DNA from: Xanthoparmelia taractica
Taxonomy: Eukaryota > Ascomycota > Lecanoromycetes > Lecanorales > Parmeliaceae
Assembly: GCA_033085395.1 (NCBI GenBank)
Contig: JANQBS010000104.1
Location: 61,589 to 125,588, forward strand
Length of the DNA stretch: 64,000 bases
Direction: 5' to 3'
A model generated the notes under the pieces. The model was not told the DNA's origin. It saw nothing but the letters and a program-made list of their open reading frames with translations, and made no database searches. Below, piece after piece: positions 23,433 to 34,745 of this stretch. The position numbers and the translations under genes were made by a program. Each line of letters opens with the position of its first letter. Positions within the stretch are counted from its first letter, which is position 1.

Positions 23433-25431
23433 CTTAAGGCTGGCTCTCTAGTATCGCTGATTGATTCAGAGCCTTACAAAATGCTCTCAGAGCTCAATTC
23501 GAGTCCAGATGAAAAGCAAGCCGGTCCAGTCCATTGCCGAAATGGTCAATACTGACAGGATTAGAACCCTAGCAGATGGGCTCCACATCACACATCTGGA
23601 GGACTCGTCCGTCGATCGCGAAAGCATTGACCACATTCCAGCCGGGCTCCGTGAGAATGAGGTGTCCAACGCAGCGACTGGGTCTCCGCAAACGATGCAG
23701 ACAAGATTCCGATAGAATTATTCTCCACAGATTCCAATCCCCCGCATAACACAGCATTCGTCCGAACTTGCCTCCACACTCCCAAGCTCAACGCTCAAGC
23801 CTCGACCTATCTCCATCTTATGATCTACCTACAGCGAATCACTTCCAATAAGCCGAAGCGTCATCCAACCCTCCACCACTCACTGCGCTGGTCCCCGCCC
23901 ACGCCTCCGCCGCTGACCGCCCTGAAAGCTCAGAAATCAACATCAGCGACTCAGGGATGCAACCGAGTCTACGCTACACATTCATCTGCAAGGAAGGATT
24001 CCAACGGGGATCACCACGCACGGGAGCTATACGGCTTCCAAGGGGCACTGATGGGTGCTGACTTCGAGGGTGATTACCGCACAGCAAGCGCATCTCGACA
24101 CCGTTGGGGGTCACGAATGGCGGAAAGCGAGAGATTCCCACATGTACAGGTGTAGAACGACTTCCCAAGTGCCCGCGCAGCTGTTTCCGATTGGTTATCG
24201 TACATGAATCGATCGACCCCATCGGCATCGTCGTCCTCGGTACCATCCACTCTCTCGTGTAGACAGATCTCCACCCTGACGAGCCGTCTCACTCAAAATG
24301 TCAACAACACGAAAATTTCCGTCTTCTGCCGCAACTTCATCTCCGTCCTATCTAGTCCGCTCGCCTACCCCCCCTTCCTTCCCTCCAACTCTCCCTTGCA
24401 TCACTTGACCCATTATCCACCTCCGAACGCGTCTCCTTGATACCCCCTAAACAAAAGTGGTCTGCTGCCAGCACGGACGGTACCAGAAAAAGACACGCGT
24501 GCGCTTCGTGCCCAACAAGAACAGCGGTGCATCGGTAATACGAGTGCGTACCTTGGAGGCACGCGGAGCATGCCCGCTGGGATACCGTTCGTTGGTTAGG
24601 CGCGGGATCCGATATGGAGATCGGGAGCGGGCAGACGGGGTGTTCCGAGGATTTCCAGTACATCGAGTTTGAATTCGGATGTGAGGATTGTATGTCATGT
24701 GCTTCCTTCCTTCGTCCCTTCGTTCCTTCCGTTCCTTCCCTCCACCATGGCCTTGAACCTCGAGCATTACTATGACCGTACACTTCTATCAACATACATT
24801 TGGTACTCGTACAGGAAGAAGGCTAATCTCAACCCCCGTCGGAACAACCAAACGCACAGACGCCACGGAATTCATCGCCCATTTCAAAGAATACGTCGAC
24901 GGGTGGCGGCAGCGCTGCGTGACCGTCTGCGTGCCCGTCCACTCGTTCCGGAGGAGCAGGCCAATCAGCGTCAGCTCTCGGACTAGGTTCCAAAATGGGT
25001 AAGACGCGTGGGAGGCTCTTGTGAGGATGGGTTTTTGAGGGTGGGGAGGGTGGTGTTTAGGTTGGGCTTTTTTGGGGGGGGGGGGGGGGGTGTGAATCGA
25101 ATCATGATACGACGGAGGCGGGAAAAGGTGGCATTCGATCGATCTCCTTTGATGATGCTGATTTCGGGGGGGGGGAACGGGAGGTGTTTGGGCCGGGCAT
25201 TTTGTCCCTTTTCCCCCCTTGTATTCCTGGGAGTTTCGGTGTGCGTTACGGAGACCACCGTCCTACCAGCTAGGAAACAGATTTTTGGCACTGTGATCAG
25301 TACGGGTACGGGTATGGGCATAGGGTTACGGCACTGGCGTATGCGTTTTGGTATTGCTGTGGTCTCCCTACTGTAGAGGAGACGAGGAAGGCCACTGCTG
25401 CCTATCTTATACAATTTGTGTTCTCGAGCTG

Positions 25432-25562
25432 TACGTATCTATGTATCTATTTGCTCATCCATCCATCTACCTATCCATCCATATATCCTTCTATCTACCT
25501 AGCTTCTCATCTATCTATCCCTCTGTCCATCCATCAAAAAGCCTTACGCATACATACATAAG
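25432..25562. repeat. Degenerate (ATCT/CATC)n microsatellite
   Basis: About 130 bp made of variants of TATC, CATC and TACC tetramers, such as CATCCATCCATC and CTATCTATC. Confidence 0.85.
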
Positions 25563-25767
25563 TAAATAGATATCCAATTAACTAAAAACCAGATCTCAGC
25601 ACCGATACCCATCACCCCTCTCTCGTCATAGGAAACGCCCCCACACTCCACTCTGGAGGAGGGAAAATTCGATAACATTATATCTATGTGCAATTGGCCG
25701 TTACCTGCTTACCTGTATACCTGTATGAATGTAGCGGGTGCCGATCAGTATAAGGTATTCAATCGAG

Positions 25768-25882
25768 TAAGCAAGGGAAGAGGGAAGGAGGGAAGGAAGA
25801 AAGGATAAAGGAAAGAAAGGAAGCAAGGAAGCAAGGAATAAAGCAGTGCGGGAGGGAAGTAATGCAGAAGGAAAGGAAGGGT
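25768..25882. repeat. Degenerate (GGAA)n purine tract
   Basis: Imperfect GGAA/GGGA/AAGC tetramers over about 115 bp. It causes spurious Ser/Leu/Pro-rich frames on the opposite strand. Confidence 0.85.
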
Positions 25883-26288
25883 GTGGATATTGATGGATAC
25901 ACACACACAGCCCACTCATGAACCCAAAGAGACGATGACGATGACAAACACATGCATGCATGCAGTGGCGACTTTATTCAAAGCGTAGACCCGGCATTGG
26001 GGGACGCAAGGTAGCAGTTACGTACAGAATTGTGTTAGGCATTCCGGGAGCAAGAAGCTCAACCGAGGATCTCTAACTCAGGGAAAATCGCATCGACAAA
26101 CATTTTCAAAGCAACGCAACGCAAGCATACCGCCCAGAAATGAGAAACCAGATCATCCTAGCACAACCCGAGACTACACCATGACCATGAAATCTGATCT
26201 TAACCCCAACTTGGATATCAAAGCAGAACAAAACCCTTTGCACATATCATCATTCCAAACAAAGTGCCACTTTTGCCAACACTCTCTT

Positions 26289-27387
26289 TCAATCCCCCTC
26301 CCTTTCCCTTATCCTTTCCTCCATGTTCTTCTTATGAGTGTTCTTATGCCGCTTGAAATGATCGGGTCGTCGAGTCGTGTAACCGCATTGGTCACATGTC
26401 TGCAATGGAAGCGGTGTTGACGATTGACCGGCATGAACGGTATTCTGATGACGGCGTAGATCTTTGGGCTTCGTGAACGTCTTCTTGCAATCTTCGATGT
26501 CACATGCTGAGGTTTCGTGGTCTTTTGCATGGCGTCTAAGATGCCAAAATTAGCATGGGCATATGGCTGGATCCCTGACGGGGACAGGTACTTAAGTTGG
26601 GCACGCAACGCGAAGGTTGACGCACAAACCGAGCATCTAAAACTTGATTTTCCTCCCGGTGGCAGAGGTAGGCGGTTTGAGGGTTGATTTTCCGCTTGGG
26701 ACATCATGTTTGGAGAGGTAGATTGCGTGGGTATACTGCCCAAAGACGGTACACTTGAAAGAAGACCACCAAAAGTGGCGGATGGCGAAAAGGAAGGCAG
26801 GGGTAGTGCACGAAGGTCGAAGTCGGTCAGACCACCAGGCATAGGAAGAGGATTGATATTGTTTGCGAGTGGGATATTTCCAGTCGAGTGGGGTTGGTCA
26901 AGGAAATGAAACAAAGGGTTTTGACTGGCGTGATCAAGATTTGAGTCGAAACCGAAATTGACATCAAGGGAAGACAACTGTCCCGAATCCGACGATCCAA
27001 CATCAGGAGCTGGGTTGAAGGAATTATCGATTGTCCATGCGGGCTCGTACTGAAAATTTGGACGCTCAGAGCTGATTGGTTCTTGGACCTGAAAGGGCCC
27101 TGCACACAAGCCAACATCATGAGCGTCGAAAACATCGTTACAAGCCAGATCAGAGACATCGAGCGTTGCATCCAACTCAGGCTCCCAGTCATAGGGTAAA
27201 TCCGGCACAGCGCCTCCATCACTTGAGGCCAGAGATCGATTGATTGAGGGGGCAGACGAACAAGGCCCATCCTCATTCTGTTGAGACAGATCCCATGGCT
27301 GTAGCGAGCCCGGCCAATCGTACGTTACGTGATGATCATAATTTTCCGCAGGGATGACGTCCGCGCGAAGACCGCTGTCTTCGCGCT
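26289..27387 (-). CDS. C2H2 zinc-finger transcription factor (three fingers)
   Basis: Minus strand. The main exon runs from an acceptor near 27388 down to 26592. A 56-bp intron follows (donor GTACCT, acceptor CTTAG), then the last exon 26535-26289. After splicing, three fingers are complete: FRCSVCASTFALRAQLKRH..H, SACDIEDCKKTF..LRRHQNTVH and TCDQCGYTTRRPDHFKRHKNTH, that is C-x2-C, C-x4-C and C-x2-C types, with a basic C-terminal extension. About 270 residues before the fingers are acidic, Pro/Ser-rich and disordered, typical of an activation region. Upstream, CGCAG/GTGAGG at about 27470 and CATAG at 27388 mark a further intron, but the short 5' piece before it shows no ATG in frame, so the start exon is not located. 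DNA-binding regulator, nuclear; targets unknown. Confidence 0.8.
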
Positions 27388-28370
27388 ATGTCAATTGCAT
27401 GTTTGTCGAAAGAAGAAGCCTACGAAATAGTTAGCAACCTCAGACCTGGACTGGAATTGATCAGCCTCACCTGCGCAATGGCAGGACCGAGCTCACACGA
27501 GATTCTGTTTTAGATTGAGTACTCCGACAACGCAGGCACCAGCCGAGGCTGAGCCTGGTGCCACGACCAGAGTCAAGAAGATAATAGACTGAGGAATCTG
27601 GTGCAGAACCCTTGGACTTTAAGTATCCGAAGCTGGGGGGGGGGAGGGGCTGTTCAGCTAATGCAGGCTGACGAGACGAAAGATGGATTTATTGGTGGCC
27701 CCTCCCCTGACATAGCTGTGATGGCTGCCTGTGATTGGCGGCCCCAGATTCGCTTGGGGCATGGAGTACACCTTTTGGCAACATTGATACGACTTCTGGC
27801 AAGCTTTTATAACAAGGCAACTTGTTGAAGTGTTCTCTAGTGTCTATGATGAACGGAAAGCCAATTGCAAACCTTTCTTTGACCAAGCCTGTCTCAAAGG
27901 ATACGGAAGAAACTACGGTGTTCCGCAACGAATTGCTGCGCATATCGCAACGCTAACTACGGTAAGTGTTTATTCGCGACGGCGAAGCCTGTGCAAAGCA
28001 TTTCGTATTGCACCACCTGGCCCTTGAGTGAGCCTTGAGTGAGCTAGCGTAAGCCTTCTTTTCTCGCTCTGAGTTCCCAAGCTTCGGTCCACAGCAGCAA
28101 GGTGGCGGGCGGCCTCTTACCGCTGCTACGATTTTGTCACCGTAAGATATCGCGATTAGTTGAAATCTATGTGCTCATAGACCTCAATCTTGCAATGCTT
28201 GAAGGAACTTTCCCTAGGATCAGACTAAGAGGAATCTCATAGGCAATGATGTCACAAGTGAGAGGCTGAGTCTCTTCGAATCTGTCAACAATATTGGGGA
28301 CCTGGCTCATTCTGCATTTCTATATCTCCTTCAGGTGCTGCCGCTATACTGGATACCTGATTATTCAAGC
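27388..28370. other. Region upstream of the C2H2 gene, including unplaced 5' exon(s)
   Basis: Holds the inferred 5' intron (about 27388-27470) and probably the first exon and promoter of the zinc-finger gene. No separate gene is supported. Confidence 0.4.
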
Positions 28371-28856
28371 TTAAGGTCCTGAGTTGGCCTCCTTGGAGCT
28401 ACCCTTGGTAGCGCAGTCGCTGCCCTTCTCTGATTTAGGATTCTTGGATTCCGACCACCTGACAGAACGCTCACCACCAGTCGTTCCAGCAGCCACTTCT
28501 CCCACACCATTCCATGGCTCACCAAGGACACCTCCATGCTCCCAACTCGACGTCGGACTATGGCCTGCCGCACTGGATCTACTATCCCCTGGAGTAGTCT
28601 TCCCCCAAGCTCGTCTAACAGACAGGTATGCTGGTGATTTATCAGCTGACCCTTCAGATGAAGAGCGTCCAGTACTGCCGGTATGTGGCTGCGGGGACGC
28701 CTGAGTTTTAGTAAAATTGCCTCTGTCTCCATGGATCTGAGCGATTTTCAGCGTCTGAGGATACGGTGGTTGAAGATGATGCGTAGAGTGCATGGAAGAA
28801 GTCCGTTCGGAAGAGACTCCAGAGTCGTCCTTCGGTGTCGTGGCGTTGGGCGACAT
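28371..28856 (-). CDS. Hypothetical hydrophilic protein, possibly with a membrane-spanning upstream exon
   Basis: A 161-codon ATG frame, hydrophilic and rich in Ser/Gly/Pro/His, with no domain. About 60-140 bp upstream on the same strand lies a stretch encoding a strongly hydrophobic segment (VVFVLPLLSFVAAWFVSANSA, about 28914-28976) ending at a GCAG/GTAGAT donor. From that donor, an acceptor near 28890 leads in phase into a different frame (stop at 28708) rather than into the 161-codon frame. So either a small spliced membrane protein is encoded here or the long frame stands alone. I cannot decide. Confidence 0.3.
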   Translation of the reverse strand: MSPNATTPKDDSGVSSERTSSMHSTHHLQPPYPQTLKIAQIHGDRGNFTKTQASPQPHTGSTGRSSSEGSADKSPAYLSVRRAWGKTTPGDSRSSAAGHSPTSSWEHGGVLGEPWNGVGEVAAGTTGGERSVRWSESKNPKSEKGSDCATKGSSKEANSGP

Positions 28857-28989
28857 GCTTGCAGAGATGAATTTGATTTCGATGGTGCTCTTCCGAGATC
28901 AAGTATGAGATCTACCTGCAGAATTAGCGGACACGAACCACGCTGCAACGAATGAGAGGAGGGGCAAAACGAAGACCACCGTGGTCCCA

Positions 28990-30299
28990 AAACATGATCC
29001 ATGTCTTTCTCAAATACGCAGGGATATACTTACTGGAAACACTGATTCTTTAAGGTGTAGGGAGTCGATATGGTGAAATGCTTAGGTAAACAGGACTCAA
29101 GGCAAAGCGAGATGCGTCGGGGAGTCAAAAGAAAGAGTCTTTCTATATACGACGCACAAATGATTGGGGAGCTGGATTGATCGATACAACAGTGGGGCCT
29201 CCACCGTTGACGAATCGCCATGAGCTCTAAGAGAAGCATCCGACCTGGACAGCAGCTTCAAATGAAAACATTATGGGGCCTCCACTTTTGACGAATTGCC
29301 ATGAACCTTAAGGGAAAAATTGGATCTAGACAGCGGCCTCAAAGAGCTTATCGACCAAGGATGTTTGCGATTATTTATACAAAGACGTGGCTGTAAAGTG
29401 ATGGGCTATGATAAGATCTCTCTATTGAGCTGTTGCAGATTGGTAATATACTCATTGGCCTGGATTTAGGGCCCCATAGATGCCTTCGTCCGGTCTTGCT
29501 CTTGTATTCCCTTCACAAGGTACGGCACGCCAGCGCTGATACGCATAGCAGCGTTGCTTCTTAGTGGCTGTACTTGCTACATTAGCATGGTATTAAATCC
29601 AGTCAGAGAAAATCTAACAGAGGCCTTGAAGACTCGAACAGGGCGTGGGTTCGCACTCGGAAACACTATTGTCCATATACGTCCCTCTTTGACCACCTTC
29701 CTCGCGGACTCCAGAAATCTTAGTGCCACTGATAACTTCGTGGGCTCCTTCCATGCAGCTTGAAGTGTTGAGGGGTTTTTTTAAAGGGGCCACCAATCAT
29801 AAGCAAGCTTTAGCATGCAGGTTGCAGATCATCGAGGATTACCATCAGCGTCACGCTTTCGGTGGATAACCGATTTTTCGATTGGCTTTCGTAGGAGGCC
29901 ACGGGCTTCGGTAGTTGCCCCTCTCTGCAGCCATCAACTTCCGTACACAAGCGAGAAAATGACTGGCTTCTATTTGAGGCCCCGAGCTTCAAGCCTTATC
30001 CTTCTCTGCAGCCTCGTGGCCACCTCGATTTCTAGCTCTAGGCTTCGCTCCTCTGCATCAGACAGAGCGCTGTTCAAAAAAAAACTAAAACAAAACTGTT
30101 GCGATTGTATCTCATGAACAGCGGTAAACGAAACCAGATCGCTGTAGCACTCCTCTTAGCAGAGGATCTGTCATGGCCCTTGCTCCGTTGAACAAGAATC
30201 GTCGAGTTCAAGGGAGTAAATATCGCGCCCAGCCAGGGACAGATCGCGCTATCTACCAATATAGAAACCCTAAACCGAAGACATCTAAGCGACCCGCCT
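28990..30299. other. 1.3-kb region without a supported gene
   Basis: Short frames only. The segments around 29160-29225 and 29260-29345 resemble each other (GTGGGGCCTCCACCGTTGACG and a diverged copy with TATGGGGCCTCCACTTTTGACG), a small local duplication. Confidence 0.35.
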
Positions 30300-30302
30300 C
30301 TT

Positions 30303-30416
30303 CAACAACCACCATTTTTTACAATATCACCATTGTTTACAATATCACCATTTTTTACAACACCACCATTTTTTACAACACCACCACCATTTTTTACGAC
30401 ACCACCATTTTTACCA
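30303..30416. repeat. Minisatellite, about seven copies of an 15-20 bp unit
   Basis: Unit approximately CACCATTTTTTACAA(YA), repeated with small length changes between 30303 and 30416. In the frame that continues open to 30719 it encodes recurring PFFTTP blocks. Confidence 0.85.
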
Positions 30417-31153
30417 GGATCCCCATGGTCTGATGCACTTTCTGTGGCGAGTGAGGAAAATTTTCAGATTGGTGGCTTGTCCATGAGTGGTACTACTCAT
30501 TTGTCGCCGGGTTTCCATACCTTACCGGGGAATTGGAGTCAAGATTCCTTGATGAGCTCAAAAGCAAACCATGAAGAGGACTGGAGATTTGATGATTCTC
30601 GGTTTGACATAATGGCGAGCGAAAGACTTTATGAGGAGATCTGGATACCTGATGGTTCTTGGGGTCGCGAATCGTGGGTAAAGGTCGAAAAAAGGCTTGG
30701 AGGACGGCTCCTCGTCTGAGGCTCGCTAACAAAGACAGGACAAGGCTGCTCAGATGTTCCCAACAGAGAGAGGGAACCTTCAGCTCTTGCTCAGCTTCCT
30801 TACGGAACCCAGAGTTCATTTCGTTAATCAAACAAGCTTCCATCAGCTCCAGCGTCCCGATAGTAATGTTCGAGCATGGCATGGCAGGTCAAAATGGGAC
30901 CCAAATCTATCCCAAGCCAAGCGTCCTAAAGAATGCCTTAAAGCGGTTGGGAATTTCCACATCGAATAAGAGTTGGCCTCGGACCCGGTCGAAGCCATTT
31001 CCCCCTGAGGCGGTTAAATTTGTCGATGGTGATAGCTTTGATGGTGGTGATAGTGTAGATAATGAAGAGGACGATGACGATAGCTTTGGGCCAGGGCCAC
31101 CGCATGGGTATTTTGAGGGTGACCGCTTTTCTGACATGAGAGATGATATGTGA
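30333..31153 (+). CDS. N-terminal part(s) of an unrecognised gene over the minisatellite
   Basis: Two overlapping plus-strand frames, 30333-30719 and 30659-31153. The first carries the repeat-encoded PFFTTP blocks then SMSGTTHLSPGF and a WRFDD..E-rich region. The second ends in an acidic stretch with GDSFDGGDSVDNEEDDDD, followed by a GTGAGT donor (31152) and CCGTAG or CCTAG acceptors (about 31206, 31228). Splicing from that donor does not enter the long downstream frame in phase. The two frames may be joined by an intron I cannot place, or the gene is broken. No domain recognised. Confidence 0.35.
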
Positions 31154-31228
31154 GTGTCATACATGATCGACAGTCTACCGTAATAATGAACTCTGACACT
31201 TCCGTAGCTCCCAAAACAATCTACCTAG

Positions 31229-32712
31229 GTGCGGAAACCGTGGCCGGAGATCCAAGCTAAATCCCTAACGCACCTAATCGCGTATGAATCGTTCCTTGGG
31301 ACTCGCCTTGCTCAATGGTTCCGTCTTCAAGGCCTCATTCGTGCTGGATCTTGTTATGATCTCTACGCTGTTGAACCCATTTTTGAAACCTCTCAGACTT
31401 ACGAAGCAAGAGCGTACCTGTTCCACGGCTTGAAGCCTGAGGAGCAGAAGTACCGAAGGCGCCATTTTAAGAGGTGTCAGGGCAACAGATTTTGTGAACA
31501 ATCTTTGGAGCAGGGAGGGAAAAAGTGGGTTCTCTCCAGATGTGTAATGGCCAGCAAAGACGAAAAGGAGGTATCAGTTCTCTCTCCCTCGGCCCCTGCA
31601 AGCTGCAAGGAGATACCCGTAGTGCGTTCTTGCTATGAATGGAAACCTTCTGATTCACCGTCTCAGATCCCTACAACAGCAGTACCCGAACAGCTCGATC
31701 GAGTGAGGGAATCAACCAGAATCCACACGCCCAATAATACCCGCAACATTACACAGGAGTCTGTGGATGTATCCCGGGCAATGCAATCCTCTCGAATACA
31801 GCTACGGGCAGACTCGGTACAGATCAGCCTGGAAGGGACGCCAACCCTGGGCGAGAATCACACAGTGGTAGTCGCCGAAGGCTCCGCAGTTGCTTCTTCT
31901 TCTTCTTCTTCACGTCCCACAAACGGCGAGGAAACACGGATAACCCCAATCCCTCACCACAAGGGAAAAGCCGACGATGATTCAACTTCCGGGTCTCACA
32001 AGCAAAAATCACCAGAGCAGCTCGAAAGAAGGAGAGAACGGCGGCGACGCGCACAACAAAATAGACGATTGATGAAGTCAGAGAAGCAGGATAGAGAACC
32101 GACGCCCAGGGTCTTCATGCAGTGGGAAAAGTCAGAAGTCCAAAGGTTGTTATACAAGCAAGAGCTTACTCTCAAGTCAGCTCACCAAACAGAGCTTCAA
32201 AAGCAAGAGATTGCACTCAAGTCAGCTCACCAAACATAGCTTGAACTCATGTCGGCTCACCAAGCGCAGCAAGCTGCAACTCTGAAAGCACGAGACCGAA
32301 GACATATTGAGGATATTCGGAGTATGCTGAATTCTTGCAAGAGAATAGTGGGCTGTATCCCGGATTATCCCAATCGAGCCAATCATACTCTGCACGGAGC
32401 GAGGCTGCTCATAGATGAGTTAGACCATAATTCATTTGTGACCTTGAAATACTTAGAAAATGGAGGTGGCTTGCATTCATACGAAAGGGTTCATTGTGAG
32501 TTGCACCTCTGATCCTCCTATCCTCGACAGTCCAAACCTATTAATCAGCGTCTAACAATGTGTTGATAGCTCTGTCCGACACTGTAGTCAAGGGCCTCGA
32601 AGCTCTAGCTTGTGAGCTTTCAAATAGACACGCGGACTGGAGGGAAGCGGAGGATTGGAATAGGCGGGTCCGCAGGAGGAAAAGAGGGAGTCGGGATACC
32701 CTAAAAGCATAG
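31229..32712 (+). pseudogene. Coiled-coil protein, C-terminal half interrupted by a stop
   Basis: The open frame 31229-32236 encodes a basic N-part (KPEEQKYRRRHFKRC), a Ser-rich linker including six to seven consecutive Ser from a (TTC)n run, and a strongly basic/helical part (LERRRERRRRAQQNRR) leading to repeats of LKSAHQT. TAG at 32237-32239 stops it within these repeats, but the same frame continues with MSAHQAQQAATLKARDRRH to 32493. There a GTGAGT donor and a GATAG acceptor (about 32569) lead in phase to a last exon ending at 32712 with a basic tail. The preserved downstream splice sites suggest the stop is recent. Bases before 31229 do not supply a start in frame. Family unknown. Confidence 0.5.
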
Positions 32713-33166
32713 GAGCAAGTTGTTCAGCGTCCAACTTCGTGTCCCCTCTCCCCACCCCAGGGGCAAAAGCTGTGTCTCAGCCAAGCTCAGAAGCGGCTTC
32801 AGCCGCTGGAACAAGAAAGGCATTCGCGACTGCTTCATTTGAACTTGGCGCTCGCGGTCACTTTTTGCGGAAATTATACGGTGGGACAGCGTGCCAGGTA
32901 CACTCTTCGGAAGAATTACTATGGTTGAATGTACTGTGTGCTATTCATTGATGTCTTTGTAGAATCGGCGTACAATTTGACCTTCGCTGTTGCTATTGTT
33001 GGATATTATAGATTGATAGAAATACTGAGACGCTAAAAATTCAGACTGTAAGCGGGACCTATCCATCAACCCCTAGAAGTTGCAGTTCACTAATCTATCG
33101 TGCAAGTCCTCAGCTTTAGTCCGTCAAAACGTAAGGTAGTCTTCCCCGATTCCAACATCATTGAAA

Positions 33167-34463
33167 ATGGCCTCGGATCCGGCGCAGTTACGACTCTGGG
33201 AGAAAGCAACGCTCTTTGCTGCTTTCCTTACCACAAGTAGGCATTGCCCCGCCTCTATGTGATAACTCTAATACTCTTGTCTCTCTAGTCACCGCGGTCC
33301 TTCTCGGTGCTATCAAGTTTCCATTCAAAACGAATAGTGGTGGCCCAACGCTCAAGATCTATCTCTATCGTCTTACAGCTCGTACGTTATTCGGATCTAC
33401 TAACCTACGCCAGCAGTAGTAGGTCGTTCTTTCTACTAGCCATGAACAAACGCGCGAACATCTTGGCAAGGACCCTTATGCCCTTTTCGTCGGTCTTGCC
33501 AATATACAAAGCATTTGCCCAGCGAAAAGGCTTTGTGCCGAATGCTGTTGATCTGCCCGGGGGAGCAAAAGGGCTCTGGATTGGGGATCCAGATGCTCAG
33601 GGTCTCATCTTATACTTCGTCGGCAAGGTCTCCTAAATACCGATATAGAGTACTTGACTAATACAATAGGCAATGCCTTCAGGTGGAGGTTATGTTGTGC
33701 CCCTCACGCCAGGTCATTTAGACTTCTGCTGGCAAGCGAAGCAAACTCTACATCAAGAGCGCATTGAAGTCGCCATCCTTCTTGTCCAATACACGCTGTC
33801 TCCGCAGACAGTCTATCCAGAGCAACTAAAGCAGTGTGTTGAGACAGTACGGTACGTCGTGCAAGACCGACTCAGACCGCCATCAAATTTGCTTCTAGCA
33901 GGCGACTCAGCAGGAGCAACCCTTATCCTTAGTACCCTTGCCCATATAACGCATCCGCATCCATCCATAACTCCCTTGATTATCAAGGAACCATTCAGAG
34001 GTCTCCTCCTCATATCGCCCTGGGGTGACTTCAAGACGAGTAGCGGTAGCTGGAGATATAACATTGACAAGGCTATGTGTGCAGCAAAAACATTCGAGTC
34101 TTGGTCTGAAGCGTACCTTGGGGGTAAGAAATCGGACAATTATACAGAGCCCTGTTACGCAGGCTCCGATTGGTGGAAAGGGCTGCAAGCTCGAAAAGTA
34201 ATGGTAACCGCCGGAGGAGAGGAGGTGCTCGTCGATTCGATCATCGCATTGGCAAAGAGTCTAAAGGTCGGGGTATCTCAATTGTCGTAGGTATAGAGGC
34301 TGAGGCATGCTGACATGCTGCCCAGGCATCTCATCCGGACACAACATTAATTGTTGGCTCAGGCGAATGCCACGTTGCTCCTATATCGTCCTACAACTTT
34401 GGTGACGCCGCCAAAGGCCTACAAGCAAGGGCGATCGACAGCTGGCTGGTCTCATCTTTTTAA
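33167..34463 (+). CDS. Alpha/beta hydrolase (Say1/steryl-acetyl-hydrolase-like), five exons
   Basis: Exons 33167-33236, 33289-33381, 33440-33622, 33683-34272 and 34326-34463 keep one frame and give 357 aa. Introns 1, 2 and 4 begin GTAGGC, GTACGT and GTATCT. Intron 3 (60 bp) begins GCAAGG and ends TTCAG, a GC-AG intron. An N-terminal hydrophobic segment (AVLLGAIKFPF) suggests membrane anchoring. The oxyanion-hole motif, normally HGGGY, reads VGGGY (residues 115-119) and spans intron 3. The nucleophile elbow GDSAG (Ser191), the acidic region AGGEEVLVD and the C-terminal His (SGECHVAP, His328) are in place. The family deacetylates sterols and similar lipid esters at the ER in yeast; the substrate here is unknown. 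Loss of the HGGG histidine may lower or change activity. Confidence 0.85.
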
Positions 34464-34554
34464 ACGAGACGCCCACGCAGATTTTACGGTGGTAGGTCGA
34501 TGGAGGTACTTTCAAGCTAATCAGGCAGCCAAGGAAGCCTCGAAACATTGCTAA

Positions 34555-34745
34555 GACCCCGTTTGAAGAATTAAAATAATATTCAATAACATATAATAAA
34601 GAGTAATAAAAAGTAAAGTAAGTAATTCAAAAACAAATAAAGCTTCTTTTAATTCGAAATATAAGAATAATAATAAACTTTAATAACAATTCTAGTAAAA
34701 TAATAGATATAAATATAATAACGATTTTTTTAAATCTATATTAGA
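34555..34745. repeat. AT-rich island
   Basis: About 190 bp of nearly pure A/T immediately 3' of the hydrolase gene, unlike its flanks. It may be a decayed transposon piece; no terminal repeats could be defined. Confidence 0.6.

Larger units (their letters stand above)
23433..26288. other. 2.9-kb intergenic region with simple repeats
   Basis: Some short stretches look weakly coding (for example the frame at 24772-25002 plus, ending at a GTAAGA donor-like site near 25000), but no family or complete exon set is seen. Poly-G runs at 25073-25090 and 25168-25177 and the tracts listed separately occur here. Confidence 0.35.

Noticed and set aside
24772..25002. Plus-strand frame ending at a donor-like GTAAGA as an exon
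   Set aside because: Reads somewhat like protein but no partner exon, start or family could be found; left in the intergenic note.
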